Below, piece by piece: positions 1 to 8,639 of a stretch of DNA of 64,000 nucleotides. Under the pieces are notes generated by a model that saw only the letters and a program-made list of their open reading frames with translations, was not told the DNA's origin and did not search any database. The stretch comes from Thalassococcus_A lentus (lineage in GTDB: Bacteria > Pseudomonadota > Alphaproteobacteria > Rhodobacterales > Rhodobacteraceae). The translations under genes were made by a program, and so were the position numbers. The stretch covers positions 1 to 64,000 of the forward strand of contig NZ_JAQIOY010000010.1 in assembly GCF_028023555.1 (NCBI RefSeq), read 5' to 3'. Position 1 is the first letter of the stretch; each line of letters begins with the position of its first letter.

Positions 1-22
1 CCCCCCCCCCCCCCCCCCCCCC
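1..22. repeat. Poly-C homopolymer tract
   Basis: The window opens with 22 consecutive C residues and the tract may extend beyond the edge. It lies just past the hairpin downstream of pyruvate carboxylase. Such a tract could be a slippage-prone repeat or an assembly or contig-end artefact; the sequence alone cannot tell. Confidence 0.9.
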
Positions 23-26
23 GCGG

Positions 27-48
27 TCGGATCGCGTCAGCGATCCGA
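27..48 (-). terminator. Hairpin downstream of pyc, possible terminator
   Basis: A perfect 9-bp stem (TCGGATCGC / GCGATCCGA) with a GTCA loop lies 18 bases after the pyc stop codon. On the minus strand it is followed by G-rich sequence, not a U tract, so it may act only as a 3'-end stabiliser. Confidence 0.4.
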
Positions 49-65
49 TCCAGTGCTTCCCAATA

Positions 66-3000
66 TTATTCGAACTCGATCAGCAGGTCCTTGGCGTCGA
101 TCTGCCCACCGGGCTGCACGTGCACGGCCTTGACGGTGCCATCGGCCTCGGCGTGCATCCCGGTTTCCATCTTCATGGCTTCGATGGTCAGCAGCAGGTC
201 GCCTTCCTTGACCTTCGCGCCCGCCGTGACGGCAACCGATGCCACAACGCCCGGCATCGGCGCGCCCACGTGTTTGGCGTTGCCGACCTCGGCTTTTGGA
301 CGTGCTGCGCTGGAGGCCTTGGCCTTGCGGTCCGGCACACGGATTGTCCTCGGCTGTCCGTTCAGTTCAAAGAAGACACGCACTTCGCCGTCGTCCTGCG
401 TCTCACCAACCGCCTGCAGGCGGATTTCCAGCGTTTTGCCCGGATCGATTTCGGCCGTGATCTCTTCGCCCGGCTCCATACCGTAGAAGAAGGTCAGCGT
501 GGGAAGGGTACGCACTGGACCATAGGCACGGTGACGCCCCATGTAGTCCAGAAAGACCTTTGGATACATCAGGTAGCCGTTCAGATCCTCATCATCGACG
601 CCTTTGCCTTCAAGCTGTTTGACCAGATCGGCGCGTGTCTCTTCGATATCAATAGGCGCCGCATGCAGGCCGGGGCGATCAGTAAAGGCTTTTTCATCCT
701 TCAGAATCTTCTTCTGGATCTTCTTTGGCCAGCCACCGGGCGGTTGACCAAGATTGCCCTTCATCATGTCGATCACCGAATCCGGGAAGGACACATCTGT
801 CTTGGGATCTTCGACCTCGTCGCGGCTGAGACCCTGCGACACCATCATCAGCGCCATATCTCCCACAACCTTGGAGGATGGCGTCACTTTGACGATATCA
901 CCGAACATCTGGTTCACATCGGCATAGGTCTGGGCGACCTCGTGCCACCGTTCTTCCAGTCCCATGCTGCGGGCCTGTGCCTTGAGGTTGGTGAACTGCC
1001 CGCCGGGCATTTCGTGCAGGTAGACCTCAGAGGCTGGTGCCTGCTGCGCGCTTTCAAAGGCAGCATACTGACCGCGGACCGCTTCCCAGTAGTTGGAAAT
1101 CTCACGGATCGCCGCGATGTCCAGCCCGGTGTCGCGCTCGGTGTGGCGGAAGGCTTCGACCACGGAACCGAGTGTGGGCTGCGAGGTGTTGCCCGACAGC
1201 GCGTCCATGGCGGCGTCCACGGCGTCAACGCCAGCCTCGGCAGCAGCGATGATGGTGGCCGTGGCTGCGCCGGATGTGTCATGCGTGTGGAAGTGGATCG
1301 GCAGGCCGACCTCTTCCTTCAGCGCTTTGACCAGCGGGCCGGCTGCAGGGGCCTTCATCAAACCTGCCATGTCCTTGAGACCTAGGACATGTGCGCCAGC
1401 GGCTTTCAGCTCCTTGCCCATGGCGACGTAGTATTTCAGGTCATATTTGGCGCGGTCCGGGTCGAGGATGTCGCCGGTGTAGCAGATGGTGCCTTCCAGC
1501 ACCTTGCCGCTTTCCAGCACCGCGTCCATGGCGACGCGCATGTTTTCCACCCAGTTCAGGCTGTCGAAAACGCGGAATACGTCGACGCCGGTTTCGGCGG
1601 CCTGTTTGACAAAGAACTGCACGACGTTGTCGGGATAGTTGGTGTATCCAACCCCGTTTGCACCGCGCAGCAGCATTTGGGTCATCAGGTTTGGCATGGC
1701 CTTGCGCAGATCGCGCAGGCGTTGCCAGGGGCATTCCTGCAAGAAGCGGTAGGCCACATCAAATGTCGCGCCGCCCCAGCATTCCATCGAGAACAGCTGC
1801 GGCAGGTTATGCGCATAGGTCGGGGCGACCTTGATCATGTCGATTGACCGCATCCGCGTGGCCAGAAGCGACTGGTGGCCGTCGCGCATGGTTGTGTCAG
1901 TGATCAACAGCTGCTTTTGCGCAGCCATCCAATCGGCCACCGCTTGCGGGCCTTTTTCCTCAAGCAGGTTGCGGGTGCCGGGGGCAGGGGTTTCGACTTT
2001 GAAACCCGGTGCACGTGCAGGGCGCAGGTCCGCCGCTGGCATGGCGCGGCCTTGCACCTCGGGGTGACCGTTTACGGTGATGTCCGCGATATAGGTCAGC
2101 ACCTTAGTGCCGCGGTCCCGACGTTTGCGGAACTGGAACAGGTCCGGCGTGGTATCGATGAACTTGGTCGAATACTGGTTGTTGAGAAAGGTCTCATGCT
2201 TGAGCAGGTTGATCACGAACTCGATGTTCGTGGTCACGCCGCGGATACGGAATTCACGCAAAGCGCGGTCCATCCGTTTGATCGCCTTGTCCGGGGTCTG
2301 CGCCCAGGCTGTGACTTTCACCAAGAGCGAGTCGTAGTAGCGGGTGATCACGCCGCCCGCATAAGCCGTGCCGCCGTCCAGACGAATGCCCATACCGGTC
2401 GCCGCGCGATAGGCGGTCAGGCGGCCATAGTCGGGGATAAAGTTGTTTGCCGGGTCTTCTGTGGTGATCCGGGTTTGCAGCGCGTGGCCGTTCAGTCGGA
2501 TATCATATTGGCTGGCGCGGCCGGTGGCCTCGGCCAGCGACTTGCCTTCGGCGATCAGGATTTGCGCCTGAACGATGTCGATGCCGGTCACCTCTTCGGT
2601 GACAGTGTGTTCCACCTGGACGCGAGGGTTCACTTCGATGAAGTAGAATTTGCCGGTTTCCATATCCATCAGGAACTCGACGGTGCCAGCACATTCATAG
2701 TTCACATGGGCACAGATCTTGCGGCCCAGCTCGCAAATCTCTTCGCGCTGTGCTTCGGACAGATAAGGGGCAGGGGCGCGTTCAACGACTTTCTGGTTGC
2801 GGCGCTGGACAGAACAGTCGCGTTCGTAAAGGTGGTAGATCTGGCCGTGCTTGTCACCAAGGATCTGAACCTCGACGTGACGCGCGCGGGTGATCATCTT
2901 TTCCAGATACCCCTCGCCGTTGCCAAAAGCGGCCTCGGCTTCGCGGCGGCCCTCCAGCACCTTTTCTTTCAACTCGTCCGGCCCGTTGATCGGGCGCATA

Positions 3001-3509
3001 CCGCGGCCACCGCCGCCCCAGCTCGCCTTGAGCATCAAGGGATAGCCGATTTCTTCGGCTTCTTTTGCGATGGCTTTGAAATCGTCGCCCAGAACTTCTG
3101 TGGCGGGGATGACCGGAACGCCTGCCTGCACCGCGACTTTACGGGCGCTGGCCTTGTCGCCCAGTGCGCGCATGGTAGCGGCCTTGGGGCCGATAAAGGT
3201 GATCCCGTTTGCTTCGCAGGCGTCCACGAATTCAGGGTTCTCAGACAGCAGGCCATAGCCCGGATGGATCGCATCTGCGCCGCATTCCTTGGCAACGCGA
3301 ATGATTTCGTCGATCGCCAAATAGGCCTGAACGGGTCCCAGACCTTCGCCGATGCGGTAAGCTTCGTCCGCTTTGAAGCGGTGCAGGCCCAGCTTGTCTT
3401 CCTCGGCATAGACCGCGACGGTTTGTTTGCCCATCTCGTTGGCCGCACGCATGATGCGGATGGCGATTTCACCCCGGTTGGCGATCAGGATCTTGGTAAA
3501 GCTGGTCAT
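66..3509 (-). CDS. pyc: Pyruvate carboxylase
   Basis: Biotin-dependent anaplerotic enzyme that carboxylates pyruvate to oxaloacetate with ATP and bicarbonate. About 1147 residues, the usual length for the single-chain form. It has an N-terminal biotin carboxylase/ATP-grasp domain (KILIANRGEIAIRIMRA start, glycine-rich loop GGGGRGM, about 1-455). A central carboxyltransferase TIM barrel follows (TTMRDGHQSLLATR, about 540-820), then a C-terminal biotinyl domain with EAMKM, whose Lys near 1113 carries biotin. An in-frame ATG nine codons upstream exists, but the ATG at 3509 is preceded by AAGGA at proper spacing and matches the family N-terminus. Identification is firm. Confidence 0.97.
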   Translation of the reverse strand: MTSFTKILIANRGEIAIRIMRAANEMGKQTVAVYAEEDKLGLHRFKADEAYRIGEGLGPVQAYLAIDEIIRVAKECGADAIHPGYGLLSENPEFVDACEANGITFIGPKAATMRALGDKASARKVAVQAGVPVIPATEVLGDDFKAIAKEAEEIGYPLMLKASWGGGGRGMRPINGPDELKEKVLEGRREAEAAFGNGEGYLEKMITRARHVEVQILGDKHGQIYHLYERDCSVQRRNQKVVERAPAPYLSEAQREEICELGRKICAHVNYECAGTVEFLMDMETGKFYFIEVNPRVQVEHTVTEEVTGIDIVQAQILIAEGKSLAEATGRASQYDIRLNGHALQTRITTEDPANNFIPDYGRLTAYRAATGMGIRLDGGTAYAGGVITRYYDSLLVKVTAWAQTPDKAIKRMDRALREFRIRGVTTNIEFVINLLKHETFLNNQYSTKFIDTTPDLFQFRKRRDRGTKVLTYIADITVNGHPEVQGRAMPAADLRPARAPGFKVETPAPGTRNLLEEKGPQAVADWMAAQKQLLITDTTMRDGHQSLLATRMRSIDMIKVAPTYAHNLPQLFSMECWGGATFDVAYRFLQECPWQRLRDLRKAMPNLMTQMLLRGANGVGYTNYPDNVVQFFVKQAAETGVDVFRVFDSLNWVENMRVAMDAVLESGKVLEGTICYTGDILDPDRAKYDLKYYVAMGKELKAAGAHVLGLKDMAGLMKAPAAGPLVKALKEEVGLPIHFHTHDTSGAATATIIAAAEAGVDAVDAAMDALSGNTSQPTLGSVVEAFRHTERDTGLDIAAIREISNYWEAVRGQYAAFESAQQAPASEVYLHEMPGGQFTNLKAQARSMGLEERWHEVAQTYADVNQMFGDIVKVTPSSKVVGDMALMMVSQGLSRDEVEDPKTDVSFPDSVIDMMKGNLGQPPGGWPKKIQKKILKDEKAFTDRPGLHAAPIDIEETRADLVKQLEGKGVDDEDLNGYLMYPKVFLDYMGRHRAYGPVRTLPTLTFFYGMEPGEEITAEIDPGKTLEIRLQAVGETQDDGEVRVFFELNGQPRTIRVPDRKAKASSAARPKAEVGNAKHVGAPMPGVVASVAVTAGAKVKEGDLLLTIEAMKMETGMHAEADGTVKAVHVQPGGQIDAKDLLIEFE

Positions 3510-3656
3510 GTCAGAGAAGTCCTTCGGAATCGTCATTGGCGCAGGCTTACGGCACTTGGGTGGGCCCGGTAAATCGGGGTTTTTGGGTAGCTCCTGCTGC
3601 AGCGCGGCAATGTTAGCGATAAACCCGTGATGTTCAAGGGCACCTGTGGCTTCTGT

Positions 3657-4793
3657 TCAGATCAGGCGCTTGGAAAGATCGGCCAGCCGATGCGCTCCGA
3701 TCTGTGCCATGTTCAGTTTCATGTCATCCGTCAGAATGTGCATCAGATGGCCGGGACCGGCTTTGCCAAGGGCACCGACGGCATAATGCCATGCCCGTCC
3801 CAGCATTACGAAATCCGCACCCAAGGCCAGAGCGCGCATCACATCCAGACCAGAGGCGACGCCGCTGTCGAACAGGATCGGAACCTGAGGGCCGACAGCT
3901 GCGCGGATGCTGCTCAGCTCGGTGATCGTGGCTGGGCCCGCTTCGAATTGGCGCCCGGTGTGGTTGGAGACCCAAAGCGCGTCGACCCCTTCGCTCATCA
4001 GGCGTTTGGCAACGTCGGTACAAAGCACGCCCTTGATGATCAGATCGCCTTGCCATTCCTCGCGGAGGATTTTCAGGGTGTCCCAGCCGGGGGCGCCGCG
4101 GATGATATGGCCGGCGTGCGCCAGCGAAGAACGGGCCTCGGTCTGATTCAGATAGCTTTCTGGCAAACGCAACCGGGGTGAGCCTTCTCGCAGGGTGCCC
4201 AGAGACCATTGCGGATGGCTCAGCACCTCCCAGATTACGCGTGGTGTAATCTTGGGCGGAAGGGTCAGTTTGGCGCGGCGCTGCCGCTCGCGGCGGGAAT
4301 CGTCGGGAACGTCCACCGTCAAAACCAGTTTGGTGAACCCGCTGGCCTTAGCGCGGGCCAGCATGTCGCGTCTGATCTCGGGATCGGCCGGGCAATAGAG
4401 CTGGAACCAGCCCATGTCACCTGCAATAGGGCCGATCTCTTCGGGCAGGCGCGTGGCCACGGTGGACAGTCCATAGGGAATACGCTGCTCTTGTGCGAAA
4501 CCTGCCAGAATGCGTTCCATCCCGGGCCACATGAGGCCAGACATGCCGAGCGGAGCGATGCCGAAGGGGCGGGCATAGTCGGCGCCCATGAAATGTGTGC
4601 TCAGATCCGGATCGATCTTGCCGGGCAGAATGTCCGGTCTGAACAACACGGCATCCAGTGCATCGCGATTGCGCTGCACTTGCAGCTCTCGCCCTGTGCC
4701 GCTGTCCAGGTACTCAAAGGCAAAATGCGGAATGCGCCGCTTTGCCTTGGCGCGCAGGTCGGAAAGGGCTGGATAAGTCAGATCAAGGTCCAT
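3657..4793 (-). CDS. FMN-dependent alpha-hydroxy-acid dehydrogenase (LldD-like)
   Basis: 378-residue TIM-barrel flavoenzyme of the L-lactate dehydrogenase/glycolate oxidase family, which oxidises 2-hydroxyacids to 2-oxoacids. Visible features are the N-terminal FDYxxxG-like stretch (FAFEYLDSGTGRE), IAPLGMSGLMWPGME for FMN contact, and the catalytic segment VSNHTGRQF with His278 and Arg281. The family normally reads SNHGGRQLD, so Gly to Thr next to the catalytic His and a changed distal end point to a divergent subgroup. The substrate cannot be fixed; lactate, glycolate and mandelate-type acids are all possible. It lies upstream of pyc on the same strand with a 147-bp gap, so it could share a promoter with pyc or feed pyruvate to it if lactate is the substrate. 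Confidence 0.85.
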   Translation of the reverse strand: MDLDLTYPALSDLRAKAKRRIPHFAFEYLDSGTGRELQVQRNRDALDAVLFRPDILPGKIDPDLSTHFMGADYARPFGIAPLGMSGLMWPGMERILAGFAQEQRIPYGLSTVATRLPEEIGPIAGDMGWFQLYCPADPEIRRDMLARAKASGFTKLVLTVDVPDDSRRERQRRAKLTLPPKITPRVIWEVLSHPQWSLGTLREGSPRLRLPESYLNQTEARSSLAHAGHIIRGAPGWDTLKILREEWQGDLIIKGVLCTDVAKRLMSEGVDALWVSNHTGRQFEAGPATITELSSIRAAVGPQVPILFDSGVASGLDVMRALALGADFVMLGRAWHYAVGALGKAGPGHLMHILTDDMKLNMAQIGAHRLADLSKRLI

Positions 4794-4916
4794 GGCCGCA
4801 TTAGCCGCAGTGCATTGGCATTTGTCCAGTGCCCTTTGATGCGATTGCCGGTTTTGAAATGCCCGTGCGGGTGGTGTAGCGGGTCTCTTGGCACGCGATG
4901 CGCACCAATCGCACGG

Positions 4917-5783
4917 CTACCGCACGAAGTCGGCCTGACCGTAGCCTTGCAAATACAAAAGCGCACTCAGGTCGCCGTGGTTCACACGCAGATCGCATTC
5001 GGCCTGAACCGATGGCTTTGCATGCAGAGCGACCCCCATGCCGGCGCGGCCAAGCATGCCCAGATCGTTGGCGCCATCACCGACGGCCAGAACGTCATTC
5101 GCGGTGATGCCCAGTCGTTGGGATATGCTGTCCAGAGCGTCGACCTTGGCCGCGCGGCCGAGGATGGGCATGCCCACTTCGCCGGTCAACTGGCCGTCCT
5201 TGATCAATAGCGTGTTGGCCTGGTTTTCATCAAAGCCCAGTTTGGCAGCGACACGGGCCGTAAAGGCGGTAAAGCCGCCTGACACCAGCGCGCAATGCGC
5301 ACCGTTCGCTTTCATGGTCGCCAGAAGCGCAGGCCCGCCGGGCATCAGCGTGATCCGGGTTTCCACAACGCGGTCGATGACCTCTTCGGGCAATCCGCGC
5401 AGCAGCGCTACGCGTTCGCGCAGGGCGCCGTCAAAATCTAGTTCTCCGTTCATGGCGCGGGCTGTGATGTCTTTGACATGGGCGCCTACGCCGGCTTCTT
5501 CTGCCAGCTCGTCGATGCATTCCTGCTCGATCATGGTGCTGTCCATATCGGCCAAGAGCATGGATTTGCGGCGCCCTTCGGCCGGTAGCAGGTTCAGGTC
5601 TGCCTGATCGGCCAGCGTCGCCCGGACGTCATCAAACTGGCTTGGCCGCGTTTCGAGCGGAAATTCGGCGGCTTCGTCCGGGGACAGCCATGTGACCGTG
5701 CCGCCGCCAAAAGCGTTGCGCAGCGTCTCCACGAGGGCCGGATCCAGCGCGCCGGGCTTGGCGATGAGGGAAGCGATCAGCAT
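4917..5783 (-). CDS. serB: Phosphoserine phosphatase
   Basis: HAD-superfamily phosphatase catalysing the last step of serine biosynthesis. 288 residues from the ATG at 5783. The frame stays open upstream into imuB, but that stretch is the antisense frame of another gene. Motif I is DMDST (Asp79 nucleophile, Asp81 acid/base), followed by a cap region (ECIDELAEEAGV). Motif II is SGGFTAF and motif III is GDGANDLGML. The N-terminal 70 residues form the small regulatory-type extension typical of alphaproteobacterial SerB. It lies 79 bp downstream of imuB in the same direction, so readthrough from the SOS promoter is possible. Confidence 0.95.
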   Translation of the reverse strand: MLIASLIAKPGALDPALVETLRNAFGGGTVTWLSPDEAAEFPLETRPSQFDDVRATLADQADLNLLPAEGRRKSMLLADMDSTMIEQECIDELAEEAGVGAHVKDITARAMNGELDFDGALRERVALLRGLPEEVIDRVVETRITLMPGGPALLATMKANGAHCALVSGGFTAFTARVAAKLGFDENQANTLLIKDGQLTGEVGMPILGRAAKVDALDSISQRLGITANDVLAVGDGANDLGMLGRAGMGVALHAKPSVQAECDLRVNHGDLSALLYLQGYGQADFVR

Positions 5784-5862
5784 GGGTCTTGGCTCCGTGG
5801 TTTGTTCGGCTGCGCTTCTGCCATGGCGAGGCGGGCTTGGCCAGAGGTGGATGGCACGCCGC

Positions 5863-7518
5863 TCAGGCAAAGCTGCCCTGACAGAACCACCCCGGCGAAA
5901 GCGCCGCGCCATGGGCATAAAACAGCCAGAGCCTGTCGCCCCGATCCGTTTCAACGCGCCAATAGTCGCGCGGCCCGGATCGCCATGCGGGATCATCCAG
6001 CCACCATTCCGGGGCAATCCGTTCGGGCCCGGATGCCTGCAGGCAGGAAAAGTCGCGCCCGCGCCAGCGAAAGCGGGGCGGTGGGGTAGGGCCGTCGCCA
6101 CCTGCCACCGGTTCGGGTGGCCAGAGCAACACGGGTCTGGGGGTTGCGGATTTGGGCCAGTCCTCGGCGGGTTCGGACCATGCCGCAGCCAGAACCTGAG
6201 CCCCTTTTTCCGGTATGTGGCTGGCGCCGGGGTGCAGGCGTGTGATGGCTTCCATGCCCACCCGCGCGCCCAGTCGTCCCAGCAGATCCTCAAGCGCAGC
6301 GCCCTGATTTTGCCTGCGCTGGCCATGGGCGGCGGCCTCAGCGTGTCCGGCCATGGTGCGCGCCTGTATCGGCTCATGCTGTACGGCTTCGAGGCGTAGC
6401 ATGTCGATGCCCGGACCTGCGTCCAGCGCTTCGATTTTCATGGCCAGCAATGTCCGTAGCCTTTGCGGGTCTGCGCTGGCCACAGCGCCGGTCACCGTTT
6501 GCCAGCACATTTGTCCGTCACAGCGATGCGCCTCGAGCCGCATGACCCGTGCACCGCGCGCCTTGGTGCGCAGTTTGTCACACAGAGGGCCCAGCATGCG
6601 TTCGAGCGCTGCTTCGACGTCACTGGCCAGACCGATGGGGTCTGGAAAGGACAGTCGTACGGCAAAGCGTTCTGGGGGCGGGGCGGGCGAAATCGGTTCT
6701 GGCGCGCTGCCGATGGCTTGATCCAGCCGGTCCACCATGCCGCGTCCGAACCGCCGGGCCAGCCCGGCGCGCGGTTGCCCCAAAAGATCACTGATCCGGC
6801 GCAGGCCCAGCCGGTTCAGTTGATCGCGGGTGTGCGGCTCCAGCCGCAGGGCCGCCACGGGCAAGGAGCCGATCGCGGACCATGTTTGCCCAACCGGTGC
6901 GATGCGGCTCTGGCTGGGGGATGCGGCCGCCACCCCCGGTGCGGTGCCGCCGCGTTCCCAATGCCGCCGTTTGCCTGCGCGGGAACGCGTGGCGCGCGCC
7001 TCTTGGTCGATGGCATCCCCGGATCGGTGTGATCCGACCTGCTGGGCGCTGTAGCGTGCCAGTGCCCATGCCGCGCCCAGCGTGTCTGCGATCCCCAGCC
7101 GTGCTGTCAGCCCCAGATCCGCGCAATCCTGTGTCACTTGCTTTGCCAGTGCGGCTTCACCGCCGAACAGATGCGCGCAACCTGTCAAATCGATCACCAG
7201 TGCATCGGGAGGCTCAGAAGAGACCCAAGGGGAAAAGCGCCCGGCCCAGCGGTGCAATGCACCCAGAAAATCGGCTTCGCGATGGGCCGCGCGGGGACGG
7301 GTGATCAGATCGGCGCATTGGGCGTGGGCATCGCGCAATGGTTGCCCGGAGTAGAGCCCCAGCTTTGCCGCAGCCTCGGAGACAGAAGACAGCACCTGCG
7401 CGGGCCCCTGTTCTTCCATGATAGCAAAGGGAACATCGCCCAGATGCGGTTCGACCCGGATCAGACGTTCAGCGCCAAGGCGCGGAAACCAGAGGGATAG
7501 AATACGGCGATGTGGCAT
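5863..7518 (-). CDS. imuB: ImuB-like inactive Y-family DNA polymerase
   Basis: 551-residue DNA polymerase Y-family protein of the ImuB type, the clamp-binding hub of the ImuA-ImuB-DnaE2 mutasome in SOS mutagenesis. The N-terminus LSLWFPRLGAERLI lacks the metal-binding Asp of active Y-family polymerases. The ImuB hallmark DLTGCAHLFGGE is present near residue 110, and the helix-hairpin-helix-like region (LNRLGLRRISDLLGQPRAGL) follows in the middle. A perfect alphaproteobacterial LexA box lies 14 bp before the ATG. Oddly, neither imuA nor dnaE2 flanks it: msrB is divergent upstream and serB lies downstream. The gene is intact. Partners must be elsewhere, or this copy works with others. Confidence 0.88.
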   Translation of the reverse strand: MPHRRILSLWFPRLGAERLIRVEPHLGDVPFAIMEEQGPAQVLSSVSEAAAKLGLYSGQPLRDAHAQCADLITRPRAAHREADFLGALHRWAGRFSPWVSSEPPDALVIDLTGCAHLFGGEAALAKQVTQDCADLGLTARLGIADTLGAAWALARYSAQQVGSHRSGDAIDQEARATRSRAGKRRHWERGGTAPGVAAASPSQSRIAPVGQTWSAIGSLPVAALRLEPHTRDQLNRLGLRRISDLLGQPRAGLARRFGRGMVDRLDQAIGSAPEPISPAPPPERFAVRLSFPDPIGLASDVEAALERMLGPLCDKLRTKARGARVMRLEAHRCDGQMCWQTVTGAVASADPQRLRTLLAMKIEALDAGPGIDMLRLEAVQHEPIQARTMAGHAEAAAHGQRRQNQGAALEDLLGRLGARVGMEAITRLHPGASHIPEKGAQVLAAAWSEPAEDWPKSATPRPVLLWPPEPVAGGDGPTPPPRFRWRGRDFSCLQASGPERIAPEWWLDDPAWRSGPRDYWRVETDRGDRLWLFYAHGAALSPGWFCQGSFA

Positions 7519-7532
7519 GGGCAGCAGAAAAT

Positions 7533-7547
7533 GTTCCTAATTTGTTC
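7533..7547. promoter_or_regulatory. LexA (SOS) box upstream of imuB
   Basis: GTTC, seven bases (ctaattt), GTTC: an exact match to the alphaproteobacterial LexA consensus GTTC-N7-GTTC. It starts 14 bases after the imuB start codon position on the divergent side and overlaps where the imuB -10 region would sit. A possible -35 (TCGACA, minus strand) lies 17 bp from TAAGAA. msrB begins 148 bp away on the other strand. Confidence 0.85.
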
Positions 7548-7694
7548 TTATTAATTCCGGGTGCCGATGTCGAGTCCCAGACCTTGTGGCTGATTGGGCA
7601 AAACCGGTCAGGATGTCTGGCTCGCGCAAACGTGCGCAGCCCATGCTTGCCAAGTCCCTTTCGCCTTTGCATCCTCAAGCAAAGGGAGAAAGCC

Positions 7695-8162
7695 ATGCAA
7701 AGACGTCATTTCTTTACCGGAGCCGCTGCTGCGCTTGGCCTGTCGGGGCAGGCCGCAACGGCGAAGGGTCGTTTCGAGGTCACCCGAAGCGATGCTGAGT
7801 GGAAGGCCATGCTGAGCGCGCTTGAGTACAAAGTGATGCGGCGCGAAGGCACCGAACGGGCCTTTACCTCGCCGCTCAATAACGAAAAGCGTGCGGGGAC
7901 ATTTGTTTGCCGAGGCTGTGATCTGCCGCTTTATTCGTCCAAGCACAAATACGACAGCGGCACAGGCTGGCCCAGCTTTTGGCAGGCGGTACGCCCTTCG
8001 GCGATCGGAACCAAGACCGACCGTTCGCTTTTTATGGTGCGCACCGAGTGCCATTGCGCGCGATGCGGATCGCACCTTGGGCACATCTTCGATGATGGGC
8101 CTCAGCCCACTGGACAACGCCATTGCATCAACGGGGTGTCGCTGGTGTTCAAGGCCAGCTAG
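7695..8162 (+). CDS. msrB: Tat-exported peptide-methionine (R)-S-oxide reductase
   Basis: 155-residue MsrB, which reduces methionine-R-sulfoxide in oxidised proteins. The N-terminus MQRRHFFTGAAAALGLSG is a twin-arginine signal (RRHFF followed by an Ala-rich hydrophobic stretch), so the enzyme should act in the periplasm rather than the cytosol. Two CxxC zinc sites are seen (Cys72/75 and Cys121/124). The catalytic segment RHCINGVSLVF holds Cys144. The frame is open further upstream, but the ATG at 7695 follows AAGGGAGAA and begins the signal peptide. It is divergent from imuB. Periplasmic MsrB implies repair of envelope proteins after oxidative stress. Confidence 0.94.
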   Translation: MQRRHFFTGAAAALGLSGQAATAKGRFEVTRSDAEWKAMLSALEYKVMRREGTERAFTSPLNNEKRAGTFVCRGCDLPLYSSKHKYDSGTGWPSFWQAVRPSAIGTKTDRSLFMVRTECHCARCGSHLGHIFDDGPQPTGQRHCINGVSLVFKAS

Positions 8163-8198
8163 GGTGTCCGTCATTTTGGCCGGAAGGAACCGTACAGC

Positions 8199-8615
8199 AT
8201 GATTGCCTATGTCACTGTCGGTGCCGATGACATCGAGAGCGCAAAGCGGTTTTATACCGCCTTTCTGCCTGCGCTGGGGTACGGGTTGACCGAAGGCTCC
8301 GAAGGTTTGAGCTTTGCCTTGCCGTCTGAGCCGGGCCAGTCTGTCGTTTTGCCGGATTTTTATGTCAAACCAACGTACGACGGCAATCCGGCGTCGGCTG
8401 GCAACGGTGCCATGGTGGCGTTCGAGGCCAGCACCCAACACGAGGTTCGCAGGTTGCACGCCGCTGCACTGGCAGCTGGCGGGGCGGACGAAGGCCAACC
8501 CGGATTTCGTGCCGCCTATGGCGCGGATTTTTATGTCAGCTACCTTCGCGATCCCCAAGGCAACAAAATCGCCCTGTTTTCCTGCAATCCGGCCGAACCG
8601 GGACGGGACGATTGA
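8199..8615 (+). CDS. VOC (glyoxalase-fold) family protein
   Basis: 138-residue single-domain vicinal-oxygen-chelate protein. The pattern MIAYVTVGADDIESAKRFY at the start, a central segment with GNGAMVAF, and the C-terminal YVSYLRDPQGNKIALF are typical of the glyoxalase/dioxygenase fold. It lies 36 bp after msrB on the same strand, preceded by a GGAAGGA Shine-Dalgarno, so the two may be co-transcribed. Substrate unknown; such proteins range from glyoxalase I to antibiotic-binding proteins. A distant relative is encoded at 59103-59459. Confidence 0.85.
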   Translation: MIAYVTVGADDIESAKRFYTAFLPALGYGLTEGSEGLSFALPSEPGQSVVLPDFYVKPTYDGNPASAGNGAMVAFEASTQHEVRRLHAAALAAGGADEGQPGFRAAYGADFYVSYLRDPQGNKIALFSCNPAEPGRDD

Positions 8616-8639
8616 TACTGATAGGCGCGGCGCAGCCCT

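Noticed and set aside
1875..3572. Long open frame on the plus strand opposite pyc (about 565 codons)
   Set aside because: It is an antisense shadow of high-GC coding sequence; no domain recognised and pyc is certain on the other strand.
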